Shown here one piece after another: positions 51,633 through 60,857 of a stretch of DNA of 64,000 nucleotides. The translations under genes and the position numbers were made by a program. How positions within the stretch are numbered: position 1 is the stretch's first letter; each line of letters opens with the position of its first letter. This DNA comes from an uncultured Prevotella sp. Its GTDB lineage: Bacteria > Bacteroidota > Bacteroidia > Bacteroidales > Bacteroidaceae. Location: contig CAKZVT010000029.1 of assembly GCA_937922435.1 (NCBI GenBank), positions 1 to 64,000 of the forward strand, given 5' to 3'. The notes under the pieces are model-generated. The model was not told the origin of the DNA. It searched no databases and was given only the letters and a program-made list of their open reading frames with translations.

Positions 51633-52571
51633 TTACAGCCCCGAAAGCCTTACTACTCTCATACCCGTCATAGTGCGTTGTTTTTGCAGATATGTGTACA
51701 GCGTCTGCGGTTCTTCCACCACCTTGTGCCTCAGGCTGGAGGCGTTGAGCAGGTGCAGCCCGTCCTTATGCCACACGGCGAAGCCTATGTGCTGTATGTC
51801 AAGCCCTTTCAATGTCGTTGTCAGCGCGATGATGTCGCCGTCTTTCACCGTGTTGCGCAGCAGTGCGGTGTTCCTTACGGCAGATTTCGGTATGTACCTG
51901 AACGACATCGTGTTGAGCCTCTTTTCCGTCCTGGCTATTTGCGGCACGTATTCCGGGTTCTCCTTCAGCATCTTGTACTTGCCGGGATATGTCGACATGT
52001 AATATACGTTGATATTCTGCGTGGCCGTGAACGGCGGCACCGGTGCCTGGATTTCGCGGCACAAGCCCTTGGCCGTATTGTCTCCTATCCAGTCGGTAAA
52101 GTAGTGCAGACGGCTAACGTAATGCGGAACGGCTCCGCCGCGGTAACGGATAGTCTGCAAATTGGCGCAGAACGCGCCGAACGAATAAGCCTTTTGCCTG
52201 ACGCACATGGTCAAGGCCACAACGTTCTCTACATACGTAGTGCAGTCGAGCTGCCGCAAGTTGACAACGAGCCGCTCGCTACTATTCACCTCCAAGGTGT
52301 GCGCCACGTATGGCAGGCCGAGCAGCTTGCGTGCAAAATATACAGTGAAGTTTGTTCCTTCCGCCTGGCGGCGCGCCCCGTCGAGCAACGAGACCACCTT
52401 CTGGCTGTCGGCCTTGGTGTACTGCACATAGTCAGCCACGCCATGCTCCGTGCCTTTTCCGCTGGCGGCCACAGCCTGCCCTGCCGCCGTTGAGCCGCCT
52501 ACAGGCATGCAGGCAACGGCCATGCAGAAGGCCGCTGAAACGGCAATACGATACAATTTGTACATAAACAA
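51633..52571 (-). CDS. DUF1460 family cell-wall amidase-like protein
   Basis: A 312-residue secreted protein with a signal peptide (about 1-30). The NlpC/P60-like DUF1460 fold is indicated by the nucleophile Cys in LRQLDCTTYVENV (C110) and the catalytic His in DIQHIGFAVW (H261). Members act as N-acetylmuramoyl-L-alanine amidase-like enzymes or hydrolase homologues of the cell wall. It fits with the AmgK-MurU salvage genes elsewhere in the window. It is a single gene with repeat array copy 7 upstream. Confidence 0.9.
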   Translation of the reverse strand: MFMYKLYRIAVSAAFCMAVACMPVGGSTAAGQAVAASGKGTEHGVADYVQYTKADSQKVVSLLDGARRQAEGTNFTVYFARKLLGLPYVAHTLEVNSSERLVVNLRQLDCTTYVENVVALTMCVRQKAYSFGAFCANLQTIRYRGGAVPHYVSRLHYFTDWIGDNTAKGLCREIQAPVPPFTATQNINVYYMSTYPGKYKMLKENPEYVPQIARTEKRLNTMSFRYIPKSAVRNTALLRNTVKDGDIIALTTTLKGLDIQHIGFAVWHKDGLHLLNASSLRHKVVEEPQTLYTYLQKQRTMTGMRVVRLSGL

Positions 52572-52591
52572 AAAACATTAGAAAACCAACA

Positions 52592-52688
52592 TGTTTGCAA
52601 AAGACCGTCTTTCGCATTGTAAAAGGCCACCTTTCGCACTGTAAAAGACGGCCTTTGGGAACGCCAAAGACGGCATATTGGAAGACGT
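52592..52688. repeat. Dispersed palindromic repeat array (family A), copy 7
   Basis: TTGCAAAAGACCGTCTTTCG, TTGTAAAAGGCCACCTTTCG, CTGTAAAAGACGGCCTTTGG and CGCCAAAGACGGCATATTGG in tandem. It lies between two minus-strand genes and probably ends the Gfo/Idh/MocA transcript. Confidence 0.8.
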
Positions 52689-52704
52689 ACAGTATTGGGG
52701 TGCG

Positions 52705-53688
52705 TCAGAACTTGCCTAAAATCCTGTCCATCACCCAGTTGACCGGGGTTGCCGACACGCCCGTACAGGAACATACCCCAAGCCCTTGCAGGTCTTCAAT
52801 CACGGCCTTTATTATCGGCAGCTGCACGTAAGGGGGATTGGGTACGGTGATGCTTGTCGTGCCTTCGCTCGTCACAAGCCGTATAGGGTCGTAATTGTAG
52901 ACAGAGAAACACAGCATGCCCTTGTCGCCGATTACCTCTATGCAGTCTTCCTTTGCCGACTTGTGCCCTACAAAGCACCACGAGCCGCTGCCAGGCAGTC
53001 CGCCCTCGAAGCGGAAACAGGCGCTTACGCTGTCCTCGGCCTGATACAGGCCGGCACGGTTGGCGCACATGCCTTCAGCCTCGACTATCACCCCGAAGAT
53101 GTCTTGCAGCAGGTCGAGCTGGTGCGGAGCAAGGTCGTAGAAATAACCGCCCCCGGCAATGTCGGGCTGCAAACGCCACGGAAGGGTCGCCCCTGCGGAA
53201 TAGTCAAGGTCGCGCGGAGGGCACGAGAACCTGATTTGCACATTCATGATGTCGCCTATCACGTTCTGCCGTATAATGTCCTTCACCTTTTTGAAATACG
53301 GCAGGTATCTCCTGTAATAAGCCACAAAGCACGGCACGCCGGTCTGTTCGCTCACGCGGTTAATCCTTGCACAGTCGTCGTAAGTCGAGGCCAACGGCTT
53401 TTCCACATACACAGGCTTGCCCGCACGCATCGCCATAATGGCGAACGTAGCGTGGCTCGACGGCGGCGTGGCGATGTAGACGGCGTTTACGTCAGGGTCG
53501 TCAATCAGCTCCTGCGCGTCGGTGTACCACCTTCTCACGTGATGGCGCTCGGCGTATGAACGCGCCTTGTCGCCATTGCGGCTCATCACCGCCACGACTT
53601 CAGAACCTTCAACCTCGTTGAACGCAGGCCCTGACTTCTTTTCCGTAACTTCGCCACAACCAATGAATCCCCATCTTAAAAGTTTCAT
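52705..53688 (-). CDS. Gfo/Idh/MocA family oxidoreductase
   Basis: A 327-residue NAD(P)-dependent sugar oxidoreductase-like protein. The N-terminal Rossmann motif is WGFIGCGEV (residues 6-14), the conserved EKP is at 96-98 (VYVEKPLA), and the catalytic-region GGGYFYDLAPHQLDLL contains the Asp-x-x-x-His pattern. The substrate is unknown, commonly a sugar or sugar derivative. The start MKLLRWGFIGCG (53688) is chosen over an upstream Met nine codons earlier. Confidence 0.9.
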   Translation of the reverse strand: MKLLRWGFIGCGEVTEKKSGPAFNEVEGSEVVAVMSRNGDKARSYAERHHVRRWYTDAQELIDDPDVNAVYIATPPSSHATFAIMAMRAGKPVYVEKPLASTYDDCARINRVSEQTGVPCFVAYYRRYLPYFKKVKDIIRQNVIGDIMNVQIRFSCPPRDLDYSAGATLPWRLQPDIAGGGYFYDLAPHQLDLLQDIFGVIVEAEGMCANRAGLYQAEDSVSACFRFEGGLPGSGSWCFVGHKSAKEDCIEVIGDKGMLCFSVYNYDPIRLVTSEGTTSITVPNPPYVQLPIIKAVIEDLQGLGVCSCTGVSATPVNWVMDRILGKF

Positions 53689-53804
53689 GACATTATTTAT
53701 ATTAGTATTTTTCAAACAACAAAATGGCCAGATGCCGTTTTGTTGACACGGCGGCAGGGTTTCATATTATTCCATACAACGGCCACACACCGCCTATTTT
53801 CGGG

Positions 53805-53812
53805 CAAAGTTA
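53805..53812 (-). promoter_or_regulatory. -7 box for the Gfo/Idh/MocA gene
   Basis: CAAAGTTA on plus is TAACTTTG on minus. It lies 117 bp before the start, so the leader would be long. Confidence 0.45.
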
Positions 53813-53834
53813 GCAATTTTTATCCATACCAAGG

Positions 53835-53865
53835 TTTCATATTACTAAGAATATTGCTACCTTTG
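53835..53865 (+). promoter_or_regulatory. Promoter of the membrane protein-hisB unit
   Basis: TTTC (53835-53838), 19 bp, TACCTTTG (53858-53865). Back-to-back with the Gfo/Idh/MocA promoter. Confidence 0.65.
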
Positions 53866-53957
53866 TGGCATAAATAACACTTTGGGCGCACTGCAAAGGC
53901 TCAAACGAAAGCAAATCGGCCTTCGGCGGCTGACGCCCCGTCAAAAAACACAGCAAC

Positions 53958-54842
53958 ATGGGAAACCTCAAACAAGCCTCGATAAGCAAGAGCCGCAGCT
54001 ATACGGCATGCCTTTCAGAAGCTCACAGCATGCTCTTCGACAACCTGCACAAGATTTTCAGCCGCACGTGGATATACAGCCTGGTGATGGCATTGGTCTC
54101 CGCCGTGTATCTTTCGCTATACGTTCACGTCATGCTTTACGGCAACAACAACGGGCTGACAATCGCCTTGTGCGTATCGTCGCTTGCACTGCTTTCGGCG
54201 GAAATAGCGTACTATGCAAAGGTAATGAACCTGCTGAACGGACGGCCGATGCGGTGGAACATCGCAAGGTGCGCAAACATAGCGGCCTGCTACATAGCGT
54301 TCTGCGTTGTGCTTGCCTTTGTTTCCGCTTTCGTCGTTTACGGCACGGTGATGGCCAAGCAGCCTGTAACATTGGCAGAAATACAGCCCCTGCTCTACAC
54401 CATCGGAGGCGTGTCCGTTATCATAATGCTGCTGTTGCTGCCGTTCATATATGTCGCCATGAAGTATCTCATGGAGCCTGAAAGCAAGTTCGTGGGAATA
54501 ATCTTCAAGGCGTATAAGACAGGGTTGCGCCACTGGGGGCTGATTTTCACCACATTGTTCATAGCCACGCTCTGCGCATCGATTTGCGCGTTGCTCGTAT
54601 CCATACCGATGTTAATCGTACTGATAGCAAACGCGCTTTCCGTATACGGTGTCAATTTCATAGGCGACCCAACCGGGCTTCCGCAGTATTTCACGGCAAT
54701 CCAGTTCGTTGTCTACGCGCTGACGTTCTTCATCTGGGCATACGTCAACATATTCATCATATTCGTATGCTATTTCCTGTACGGCAGCATCGCTACAAGG
54801 GAGAAAGAAAAACAAGAACTGAAGAAAAAACTTAAAGACTGA
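53958..54842 (+). CDS. Hypothetical six-span membrane protein
   Basis: A 294-residue protein with about six hydrophobic segments (about 38-60, 68-86, 107-133, 145-170, 195-225 and 245-275) and a charged coiled C-terminus (ATREKEKQELKKKLKD). The family is not recognised. It lies 10 bp before hisB on the same strand and shares its promoter. No motif points to histidine metabolism. Confidence 0.8.
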   Translation: MGNLKQASISKSRSYTACLSEAHSMLFDNLHKIFSRTWIYSLVMALVSAVYLSLYVHVMLYGNNNGLTIALCVSSLALLSAEIAYYAKVMNLLNGRPMRWNIARCANIAACYIAFCVVLAFVSAFVVYGTVMAKQPVTLAEIQPLLYTIGGVSVIIMLLLLPFIYVAMKYLMEPESKFVGIIFKAYKTGLRHWGLIFTTLFIATLCASICALLVSIPMLIVLIANALSVYGVNFIGDPTGLPQYFTAIQFVVYALTFFIWAYVNIFIIFVCYFLYGSIATREKEKQELKKKLKD

Positions 54843-54852
54843 ATGCAAAGCC

Positions 54853-55929
54853 ATGAAAGCCCAACGCATATTGTTCATAGACCGTGACGGCACACTAATC
54901 GAAGAGCCGCAGGACGAACAGATAGACTCGTTCGACAAGCTGAAATTCACCAAAGGAGTATTCAAGAACCTCGGGTTCATACGCTCGCACCTCGACTTCA
55001 GGTTCGTCATGGTAAGCAATCAGGACGGGCTTGGCACAAGCTCCTTCCCGGAAGACACTTTCTGGCCTGTGCACAACTTTGTCCTGCAAACGCTGGAAGG
55101 CGAAGGGATAACGTTTGACGACATCCTCATAGACCGCCATTTCCCCGAAGACAACCACCCATGCCGCAAGCCGGGAACGGGGATGCTTACCGAATATTTG
55201 GACAACCCTGAATATGACATAAGAGGAAGTTTCGTAATCGGCGACCGCGACACAGACCGCCAACTTGCCGACAACATCGGCTGCAAGGCGCTTATCCTCG
55301 GCAAAGACGGCATGACATGGGACAAAATCGCCGAAATACTGTTCGCCGGGGAACGCACGGCCGAAGTGAGACGGACGACAAAAGAAACCGACATACACAT
55401 AAAGCTGAACGTTGACGGCACAGGAATATGCGACATTTCGACAGGCATAGGCTTCTTCGACCACATGCTTGAACAAATCGGCCGTCACGGCATGATGAAC
55501 TTGACCGTACACACCGACGGAGACCTGCACGTGGACGAACACCACACAATAGAAGACACGGCCATTGCATTGGGCGAATGCCTGAACAAGGCTCTCGGCG
55601 ACAAACGGGGCATGGAGCGTTACGGCTACTGCCTGCCCATGGACGACAGCCTGTGCCAAGTGGCACTCGACTTCGGCGGACGTCCGTGGCTTGTATGGGA
55701 TGCGGAATTCAAACGTGAGAAAATAGGCGAAATGCCTACCGAGATGTTCTTCCACTTCTTCAAGAGCCTGAGCGACGCTGCACGCATGAACCTCAACATC
55801 AAGGCTGAAGGACAGAACGAGCACCACAAGATTGAAGGCATATTCAAGGCTTTTGCACGCGCACTAAAAATGGCTGTAAGACGAGACATCTACCACTACG
55901 AGCTGCCTTCTACAAAAGGATTGCTGTAA
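54853..55929 (+). CDS. hisB: Bifunctional histidinol-phosphatase/imidazoleglycerol-phosphate dehydratase (HisB)
   Basis: The 358-residue fusion has an N-terminal HAD phosphatase (FIDRDGTLIEEP, nucleophile D10 and D12; about 1-165) and a C-terminal dehydratase (about 167-358) with GFFDHMLEQIGRHG, DEHHTIEDTA and the metal-binding His pairs. It catalyses the sixth and eighth steps of histidine synthesis. Other his genes are not next to it here. Its usual partners must lie elsewhere. Confidence 0.96.
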   Translation: MKAQRILFIDRDGTLIEEPQDEQIDSFDKLKFTKGVFKNLGFIRSHLDFRFVMVSNQDGLGTSSFPEDTFWPVHNFVLQTLEGEGITFDDILIDRHFPEDNHPCRKPGTGMLTEYLDNPEYDIRGSFVIGDRDTDRQLADNIGCKALILGKDGMTWDKIAEILFAGERTAEVRRTTKETDIHIKLNVDGTGICDISTGIGFFDHMLEQIGRHGMMNLTVHTDGDLHVDEHHTIEDTAIALGECLNKALGDKRGMERYGYCLPMDDSLCQVALDFGGRPWLVWDAEFKREKIGEMPTEMFFHFFKSLSDAARMNLNIKAEGQNEHHKIEGIFKAFARALKMAVRRDIYHYELPSTKGLL

Positions 55930-55949
55930 AGACATACTCGCTACCGTGC

Positions 55950-56561
55950 CTAAACCGCAAAAACAAACCTTACCGACCAATACAGCTGAACAGCCAGGAC
56001 ATACAACGGATACAACGGAGCAGCCATGACAATGCCTGCATACAGGCTTCCAAAAAAATCGCCAATGCTGCCAAATGTGCCGCAGGCTGCACCGTAAATG
56101 CAAGACAGCATGATGACGGCAAACGCTGACAACGCCACCAACGAGGCACTGAAAGCACTCGGAAACAGGCTGCCCGACAAGCCAAGAAGAGGCGCATGAG
56201 GCACAAAGGCGAGCATGACGACAACCGCAACAAAAGCAAGCATGGCGACAAAAGCCGAATACAGGGCGTGACGCTGGCGGTAGGCAAGTTCCACACCAGT
56301 GAATACCGACGACACAGCCTTGCATAATCCGCTCCGCACCAATGAGCCGTATGCCATCGAATAAAGGACAAGCCATGCAAGCAGCGGACTGGCAACATTG
56401 TCAACGAACGTGCCGAAGAACCACCGCAGCCCCTCACCGCCCAACAAAGACCTTAACGGCAAGGATGGTGACAAGGTGGCGACAATCCATGACAGCAGCA
56501 CCAAAGCTACCTGAATCAAGGCCAACACCACCGCCACAACCGTGAAAACTCTCTGCTTCAT
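55950..56561 (-). CDS. Hypothetical membrane protein
   Basis: A 203-residue protein with about five hydrophobic segments. The stretch LLGGEGLRWFFGTFVDN faintly resembles the segment seen in AbgT-type transporters, but the protein is far too short for one. It may be a remnant or a separate small family. It lies 41 bp after the response regulator on the same strand and could be its last co-transcribed gene. Confidence 0.7.
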   Translation of the reverse strand: MKQRVFTVVAVVLALIQVALVLLSWIVATLSPSLPLRSLLGGEGLRWFFGTFVDNVASPLLAWLVLYSMAYGSLVRSGLCKAVSSVFTGVELAYRQRHALYSAFVAMLAFVAVVVMLAFVPHAPLLGLSGSLFPSAFSASLVALSAFAVIMLSCIYGAACGTFGSIGDFFGSLYAGIVMAAPLYPLYVLAVQLYWSVRFVFAV

Positions 56562-56602
56562 ACCGCTCGCCTGTTTTTAAGGAACTCCCTGCAATACTAT
56601 AT

Positions 56603-57334
56603 TCAATTGTCATCAGGACGCAGATTGTCCGCATCAAGAATGTGCAACTCTATGGCTTTCGTCACAAGCCGCGTGGCATTCACACCGATGCCTCCGTTGC
56701 CGTCGGGGAACAGCTTGCGTACAAGTTCGTTCTGCCTTTTCTCAAGGCTCTTCACTCCGAACGGCATTCCGTGCAGCCCGGTTATCTGTTCCTTGGTATA
56801 TCCCAAGGCGAGATGACGGAGGAAACGCTCGTCGTATTCGTCTATTTCATAATTTACAAGCGCCTCCTGGCGCATTATCTGGCTATTCACGCTGTGCTTG
56901 AAACGCTTTACTATCCGCTCCAGTATTGGCTGGTTGAACACGAGTTTGCGACCGCCCATTACGCTGGCTACGTCGTCTCTTGTAAGCATTTCCCCACTTT
57001 TCAAGACAATCCCGTCACACCCGGCATCAAGAGCGTCCACCCATAACTTCTCGTTCAGGATTTCACCAGTAAAAATGAGCACCTTTACATCATGGTACAT
57101 CTCCTTCGTCTGGCGGCATATCTCCACCCCTATCATCGTCGAACCGCCAAGTCCCAAGTCCAACAGCACCAAGTCGGGCATGCGTTGCTTCAGCAGCCGC
57201 CAATACTCAACCTCGTTGCTTGCCGTTCCTATGATTTCGGCTTCAGGCACATCGTTCTTCAATATGCCTTCAGTGCCTTTAAGTTCCAAAGGCACATCCT
57301 CTACTATTATAACCGTAAACTTTTCCATATCCAT
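56603..57334 (-). CDS. Response regulator with LuxR-like DNA-binding domain
   Basis: A 243-residue protein (from MDMEKF). The receiver domain has acidic E12/D13, phospho-acceptor D59 (LVLLDLGLGG), T89 and K112. The C-terminal part has a helix-turn-helix of LuxR/NarL type (RFLRHLALGYTKEQITGLHGM then GVKSLEKRQNELVRKLF). It lies 13 bp after the hybrid sensor kinase gene, which should be its partner. The frame is open further upstream, but that part overlaps the kinase gene. Confidence 0.88.
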   Translation of the reverse strand: MDMEKFTVIIVEDVPLELKGTEGILKNDVPEAEIIGTASNEVEYWRLLKQRMPDLVLLDLGLGGSTMIGVEICRQTKEMYHDVKVLIFTGEILNEKLWVDALDAGCDGIVLKSGEMLTRDDVASVMGGRKLVFNQPILERIVKRFKHSVNSQIMRQEALVNYEIDEYDERFLRHLALGYTKEQITGLHGMPFGVKSLEKRQNELVRKLFPDGNGGIGVNATRLVTKAIELHILDADNLRPDDN

Positions 57335-57347
57335 ATTGTCTGACCGG

Positions 57348-60300
57348 CTAAAAACCACCGGTATGTTTTCCGTCAACACATAAATATGCAGGCTTGGCAA
57401 AGGTAAGCCTGACCAAAATGCCGCCAACTGACGACGGCTTAACCGTAATGCCGCATCCATGAAGATTGGTCAGCTCCGCCATTTCGCGCATAACCTGCCT
57501 GCAAATCATAAATGGAATGTTGCACACCAACGGCGAGAAAAGCCCGTCGCATTGCTCTTCCGTCAGCCTCATACCTTCATTTGCAAACTCTACAACGACA
57601 TACCTCCCGTCGCAGGGCGATACCGAAACAGAAGAGAAGGTGCAGCCGCATTGGTTTTCCAGAACCTCGAACAAATATGCAATAAGCGTTTTGTCGCCCA
57701 ACACACATCCGTCCACGCCCAACAAGCCATTAAGCTCAACAGGCTTGCATTCAAAGCTTGCCGCTTCGGCCTGCCGCTTTGCCTGTCCGTACAGGATGGC
57801 ATATAAGTCCCTGTAATACGACGCGACCTCGATTACCGCATCCACATCGCAGTCCTCGCCGCGCAATAGCCGTATTATGCGTGGAGGATAATACATCGTT
57901 TCATGCTTGAAAGCGCTTAAACTGTTGTCTATCACGCTATTACCGACGTACAGCCGGTCCGTCTCATACGACACCTTGCGCAGCTCGTCTTCCTCTCGCT
58001 CTATAGACTGGAGTTTCGACCTGCCACACTCGACCGACTGCCGCAATGCCGTCTTTATCTTGTCCATCACGTCCTTCAACACCTCCGGATAACGCGAAGT
58101 GTCGATGCCTTCTATCATCTCGGACTTTTCCTCATCAACAACGTCTGACAAAAGTATCCTGTTGACGTTGCGTATATTATCGGTACACAAGCGGAAGTAA
58201 CGTACATGACGGTAGTATAGGAAGTAATACGCGAAAACCACAGCCACAAGCATCAGCAACAGCACGACAACAGCAGTCGTCTTGTTAGCACTTGCAGCCT
58301 GCATCGCCGTGCAATAGCTTTCCAGTCCCCTGTCGGCGGAACGTTCCTTAAACAAGCGTGTATAAATGCCGTTATTGTACTCGTACAAGTCCCACTTATG
58401 CAGGGCAAGGGCGGCCACGGCACATTCGTTGCGTATGTCGAGTATTATGTCATAATCTGTCTTCACACCTGACAAAAACCATTGTATCTCCGCCGCCACA
58501 GCCTCTCCGCCAATCCTCTCCATAAGCACATTGCCGCCTGGATATGACTCTTTATAATACCTGTTCAAGCAAACACGCGCCGAGTCGGCGAAGGATAACG
58601 TCCTGGCATAGTCACCGGCAACATTGCAGAAATACGCCGAATCGGCATACGCCCCCGCCTCGCGCAAAAGCCCGGCTCCGCTGGACGCCCATGCTCCGGC
58701 ACTCCATGCAAAAGTCAAAAGCAACGCCAACACACAGCGCACCATGCCATACGGCAACCTGAATGAAAAACGGCTGCCCCTGCCCTTCACGCTCTCGGCA
58801 AACAGTCCGCAAACGTTGAAAATGCGGCTTGTCTTCCTATATTTGTCGATTATTCCATTGCAGTTCATAAGCCCGAAGCCGTGGCCGCCAGACACTTTGC
58901 GCTCGAATATGCCTGAAAGTTCGTCTGCTGTAAGACCCGTGCCTGTGTCTCTTACAGATATTTCCACGTAGCCGTCGGCTTTTTCTGCAATAACAGTTAC
59001 CTTACCGCCTTGCGGCGTAAACTTGCGCGCATTGTCGGCAAGCGTGTTTAACATGAACAATGTCAGCACCTTGTCCGCTTTCACCACGGCATCGGTAGGC
59101 TCAACTTCAAGATTTATACCCTTCAGCGCAAACGATGTTTCCGACTTCGCCAATAAAGCGAACACATCCTGCAAGCGGAAACTCTCGATACGTAAGTCCA
59201 AGTCTCCCTGACGCAACTGTATCCAATGAGTCAGCACAGTGTTATATTCGCCAAGCTTGCCAGCAAGCTCGGCCATATATTCCAAACGCTCGCTCCGAGC
59301 CTGACCGCCGTCTTTGCCTGCCTTAAGCCTTACGGCCTCGTTTATTATACGGTCGATGAACGTGATGGCACTGCCTACTAAGAACACCTTTGCCTTATTG
59401 TCAAGACTTCGCCTCTTACCCTTTTCCAACTGAAGCCGGTTCTGTGAAAGCCGCTCGCTTACAGCCTCAAGCCTTTCGTCAAGGCCGTCAGCCGCCTTCT
59501 TACTGGCTTCCTCCCAATCTTTCAATGGCTTAAGCAGGTCTTCCACACAGGCCGCCCCAACCTGCCTGCGCCCCTTTCTATAAAAGGCGTACATCAAGGC
59601 GGCAGTGACCGCTGCCAATGCCAATATTGCGGCTATCAGCCAGTTAAGCTGTGCCGACGTGCGCTCCAACAGCTCGGCTCGCGCCTCAAGCTGGCGGTCC
59701 TGTCGTGTGTACTCCTGTATGTCGAGATAGGCGTTTCGGTTGATGTCGCTACCGTTCTTGTCGCCAATGGCTGAATATACCATGCTAAGGCACTCCCTTA
59801 TGCTTGCCACAAGGTCGGGCGCCTTATTTACAATCGTGTCTCCGTAAAGAGCGTTGTCAAGGCAGATAAGCGACGAACGATAGTCTCCCAGCGCAAAAAA
59901 GCATTGCGCCAACGTCCTGTAAGCACCGGCAGTCTGATATACGTCGCCATACTCCTTGAACATGTCCAGCGCCCTCTGCGCCAAATATCCCGCCATGAGG
60001 CTGTCGGGCATGCCGTCCTCGTTCAGATAAACCATTGCCGCCCTGTTGTCGCGCACCAAGCGCGGCCCAACATCACGGTTCAGCAGATGTTCGCTTACAG
60101 CCTGCAAGGCATTGGCCTGCCAATACGCCATGCCCGCGTGCTTGGCGAGCACATAGCACTCCATGAGGCACTTCAACTCCCTTTGCCCTACATCCATCGT
60201 CGAGCCGGAAAGTATGCCACCGCTGCCAATTTGATACAGGTATGCGGCATACTGCGCCGTGTCGGCCTGTATGCCACCGGTTGGGTTAATCCGTGCCATG

Positions 60301-60857
60301 GCCTCGGCCGACTGGCGCGGCAATCCCACATAATAATAATAGGTGGAGCTAACTATGCTGTATTCGGTCAAGGCATACACGTAACGCCGCCTCATGCGCA
60401 CGTCCATGCCGTCCTTCTCTTCGTCTATACGCCTTATGCGCCTCATGGCGCGTTCGCGGTAATAGTAAAAGTCCTTATTACGCGACTCGCGCTGGCACAG
60501 GCGCATGTGCTGCACGTCGGCCACAAGCAGCTCCACCTGATTGTCGGAGGCATCAGCCGCACTGTCGAGACGCGCACGCGCCAGGCCGTAGTCCATACGC
60601 GCCATGTCGGCGAAGGCAAGGTTGTTGTACGCCTCCGCCCTGCCCGACGGGTAACCGTCCGCCAAGGCCAGCGCCCTCGAAGCGAAACTCCTCACCGAGT
60701 CCGTGTTACGGTAATGATAAGCGTATGCCAACGCATTCAGCCTGTCAGTCTCGGCATCGCCGCCGGCAGTGCAGGCTGAAAAAAAGAAAAGGCCCAATAG
60801 GCCAAGAGGCGCTATTGAGCCTTTGTATGCATGTATTTTATCCGCGAACCTTGGCAA
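57348..60857 (-). CDS. Two-module membrane sensor histidine kinase (DUF5112/DUF5113 type)
   Basis: The 1169-residue protein has two sensor-kinase modules in one chain. Module 1: a lipoprotein-like signal (Cys at 29), TPR-like helical repeats (about 35-395), a membrane span (405-427), a dimerisation region with H544, and an ATPase domain (N-box NTLADNARKF, G-boxes DTGTGL and GHGFGLMNC; about 590-702). Module 2: membrane spans (703-725 and 861-882) around a small periplasmic part, KHETMYYP with the likely phospho-His H985, and a second, degenerate ATPase-like domain (about 1040-1155). It overlaps eda by 20 bp and precedes a response regulator. The signal is unknown. Confidence 0.85.
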   Translation of the reverse strand: MPRFADKIHAYKGSIAPLGLLGLFFFSACTAGGDAETDRLNALAYAYHYRNTDSVRSFASRALALADGYPSGRAEAYNNLAFADMARMDYGLARARLDSAADASDNQVELLVADVQHMRLCQRESRNKDFYYYRERAMRRIRRIDEEKDGMDVRMRRRYVYALTEYSIVSSTYYYYVGLPRQSAEAMARINPTGGIQADTAQYAAYLYQIGSGGILSGSTMDVGQRELKCLMECYVLAKHAGMAYWQANALQAVSEHLLNRDVGPRLVRDNRAAMVYLNEDGMPDSLMAGYLAQRALDMFKEYGDVYQTAGAYRTLAQCFFALGDYRSSLICLDNALYGDTIVNKAPDLVASIRECLSMVYSAIGDKNGSDINRNAYLDIQEYTRQDRQLEARAELLERTSAQLNWLIAAILALAAVTAALMYAFYRKGRRQVGAACVEDLLKPLKDWEEASKKAADGLDERLEAVSERLSQNRLQLEKGKRRSLDNKAKVFLVGSAITFIDRIINEAVRLKAGKDGGQARSERLEYMAELAGKLGEYNTVLTHWIQLRQGDLDLRIESFRLQDVFALLAKSETSFALKGINLEVEPTDAVVKADKVLTLFMLNTLADNARKFTPQGGKVTVIAEKADGYVEISVRDTGTGLTADELSGIFERKVSGGHGFGLMNCNGIIDKYRKTSRIFNVCGLFAESVKGRGSRFSFRLPYGMVRCVLALLLTFAWSAGAWASSGAGLLREAGAYADSAYFCNVAGDYARTLSFADSARVCLNRYYKESYPGGNVLMERIGGEAVAAEIQWFLSGVKTDYDIILDIRNECAVAALALHKWDLYEYNNGIYTRLFKERSADRGLESYCTAMQAASANKTTAVVVLLLMLVAVVFAYYFLYYRHVRYFRLCTDNIRNVNRILLSDVVDEEKSEMIEGIDTSRYPEVLKDVMDKIKTALRQSVECGRSKLQSIEREEDELRKVSYETDRLYVGNSVIDNSLSAFKHETMYYPPRIIRLLRGEDCDVDAVIEVASYYRDLYAILYGQAKRQAEAASFECKPVELNGLLGVDGCVLGDKTLIAYLFEVLENQCGCTFSSVSVSPCDGRYVVVEFANEGMRLTEEQCDGLFSPLVCNIPFMICRQVMREMAELTNLHGCGITVKPSSVGGILVRLTFAKPAYLCVDGKHTGGF

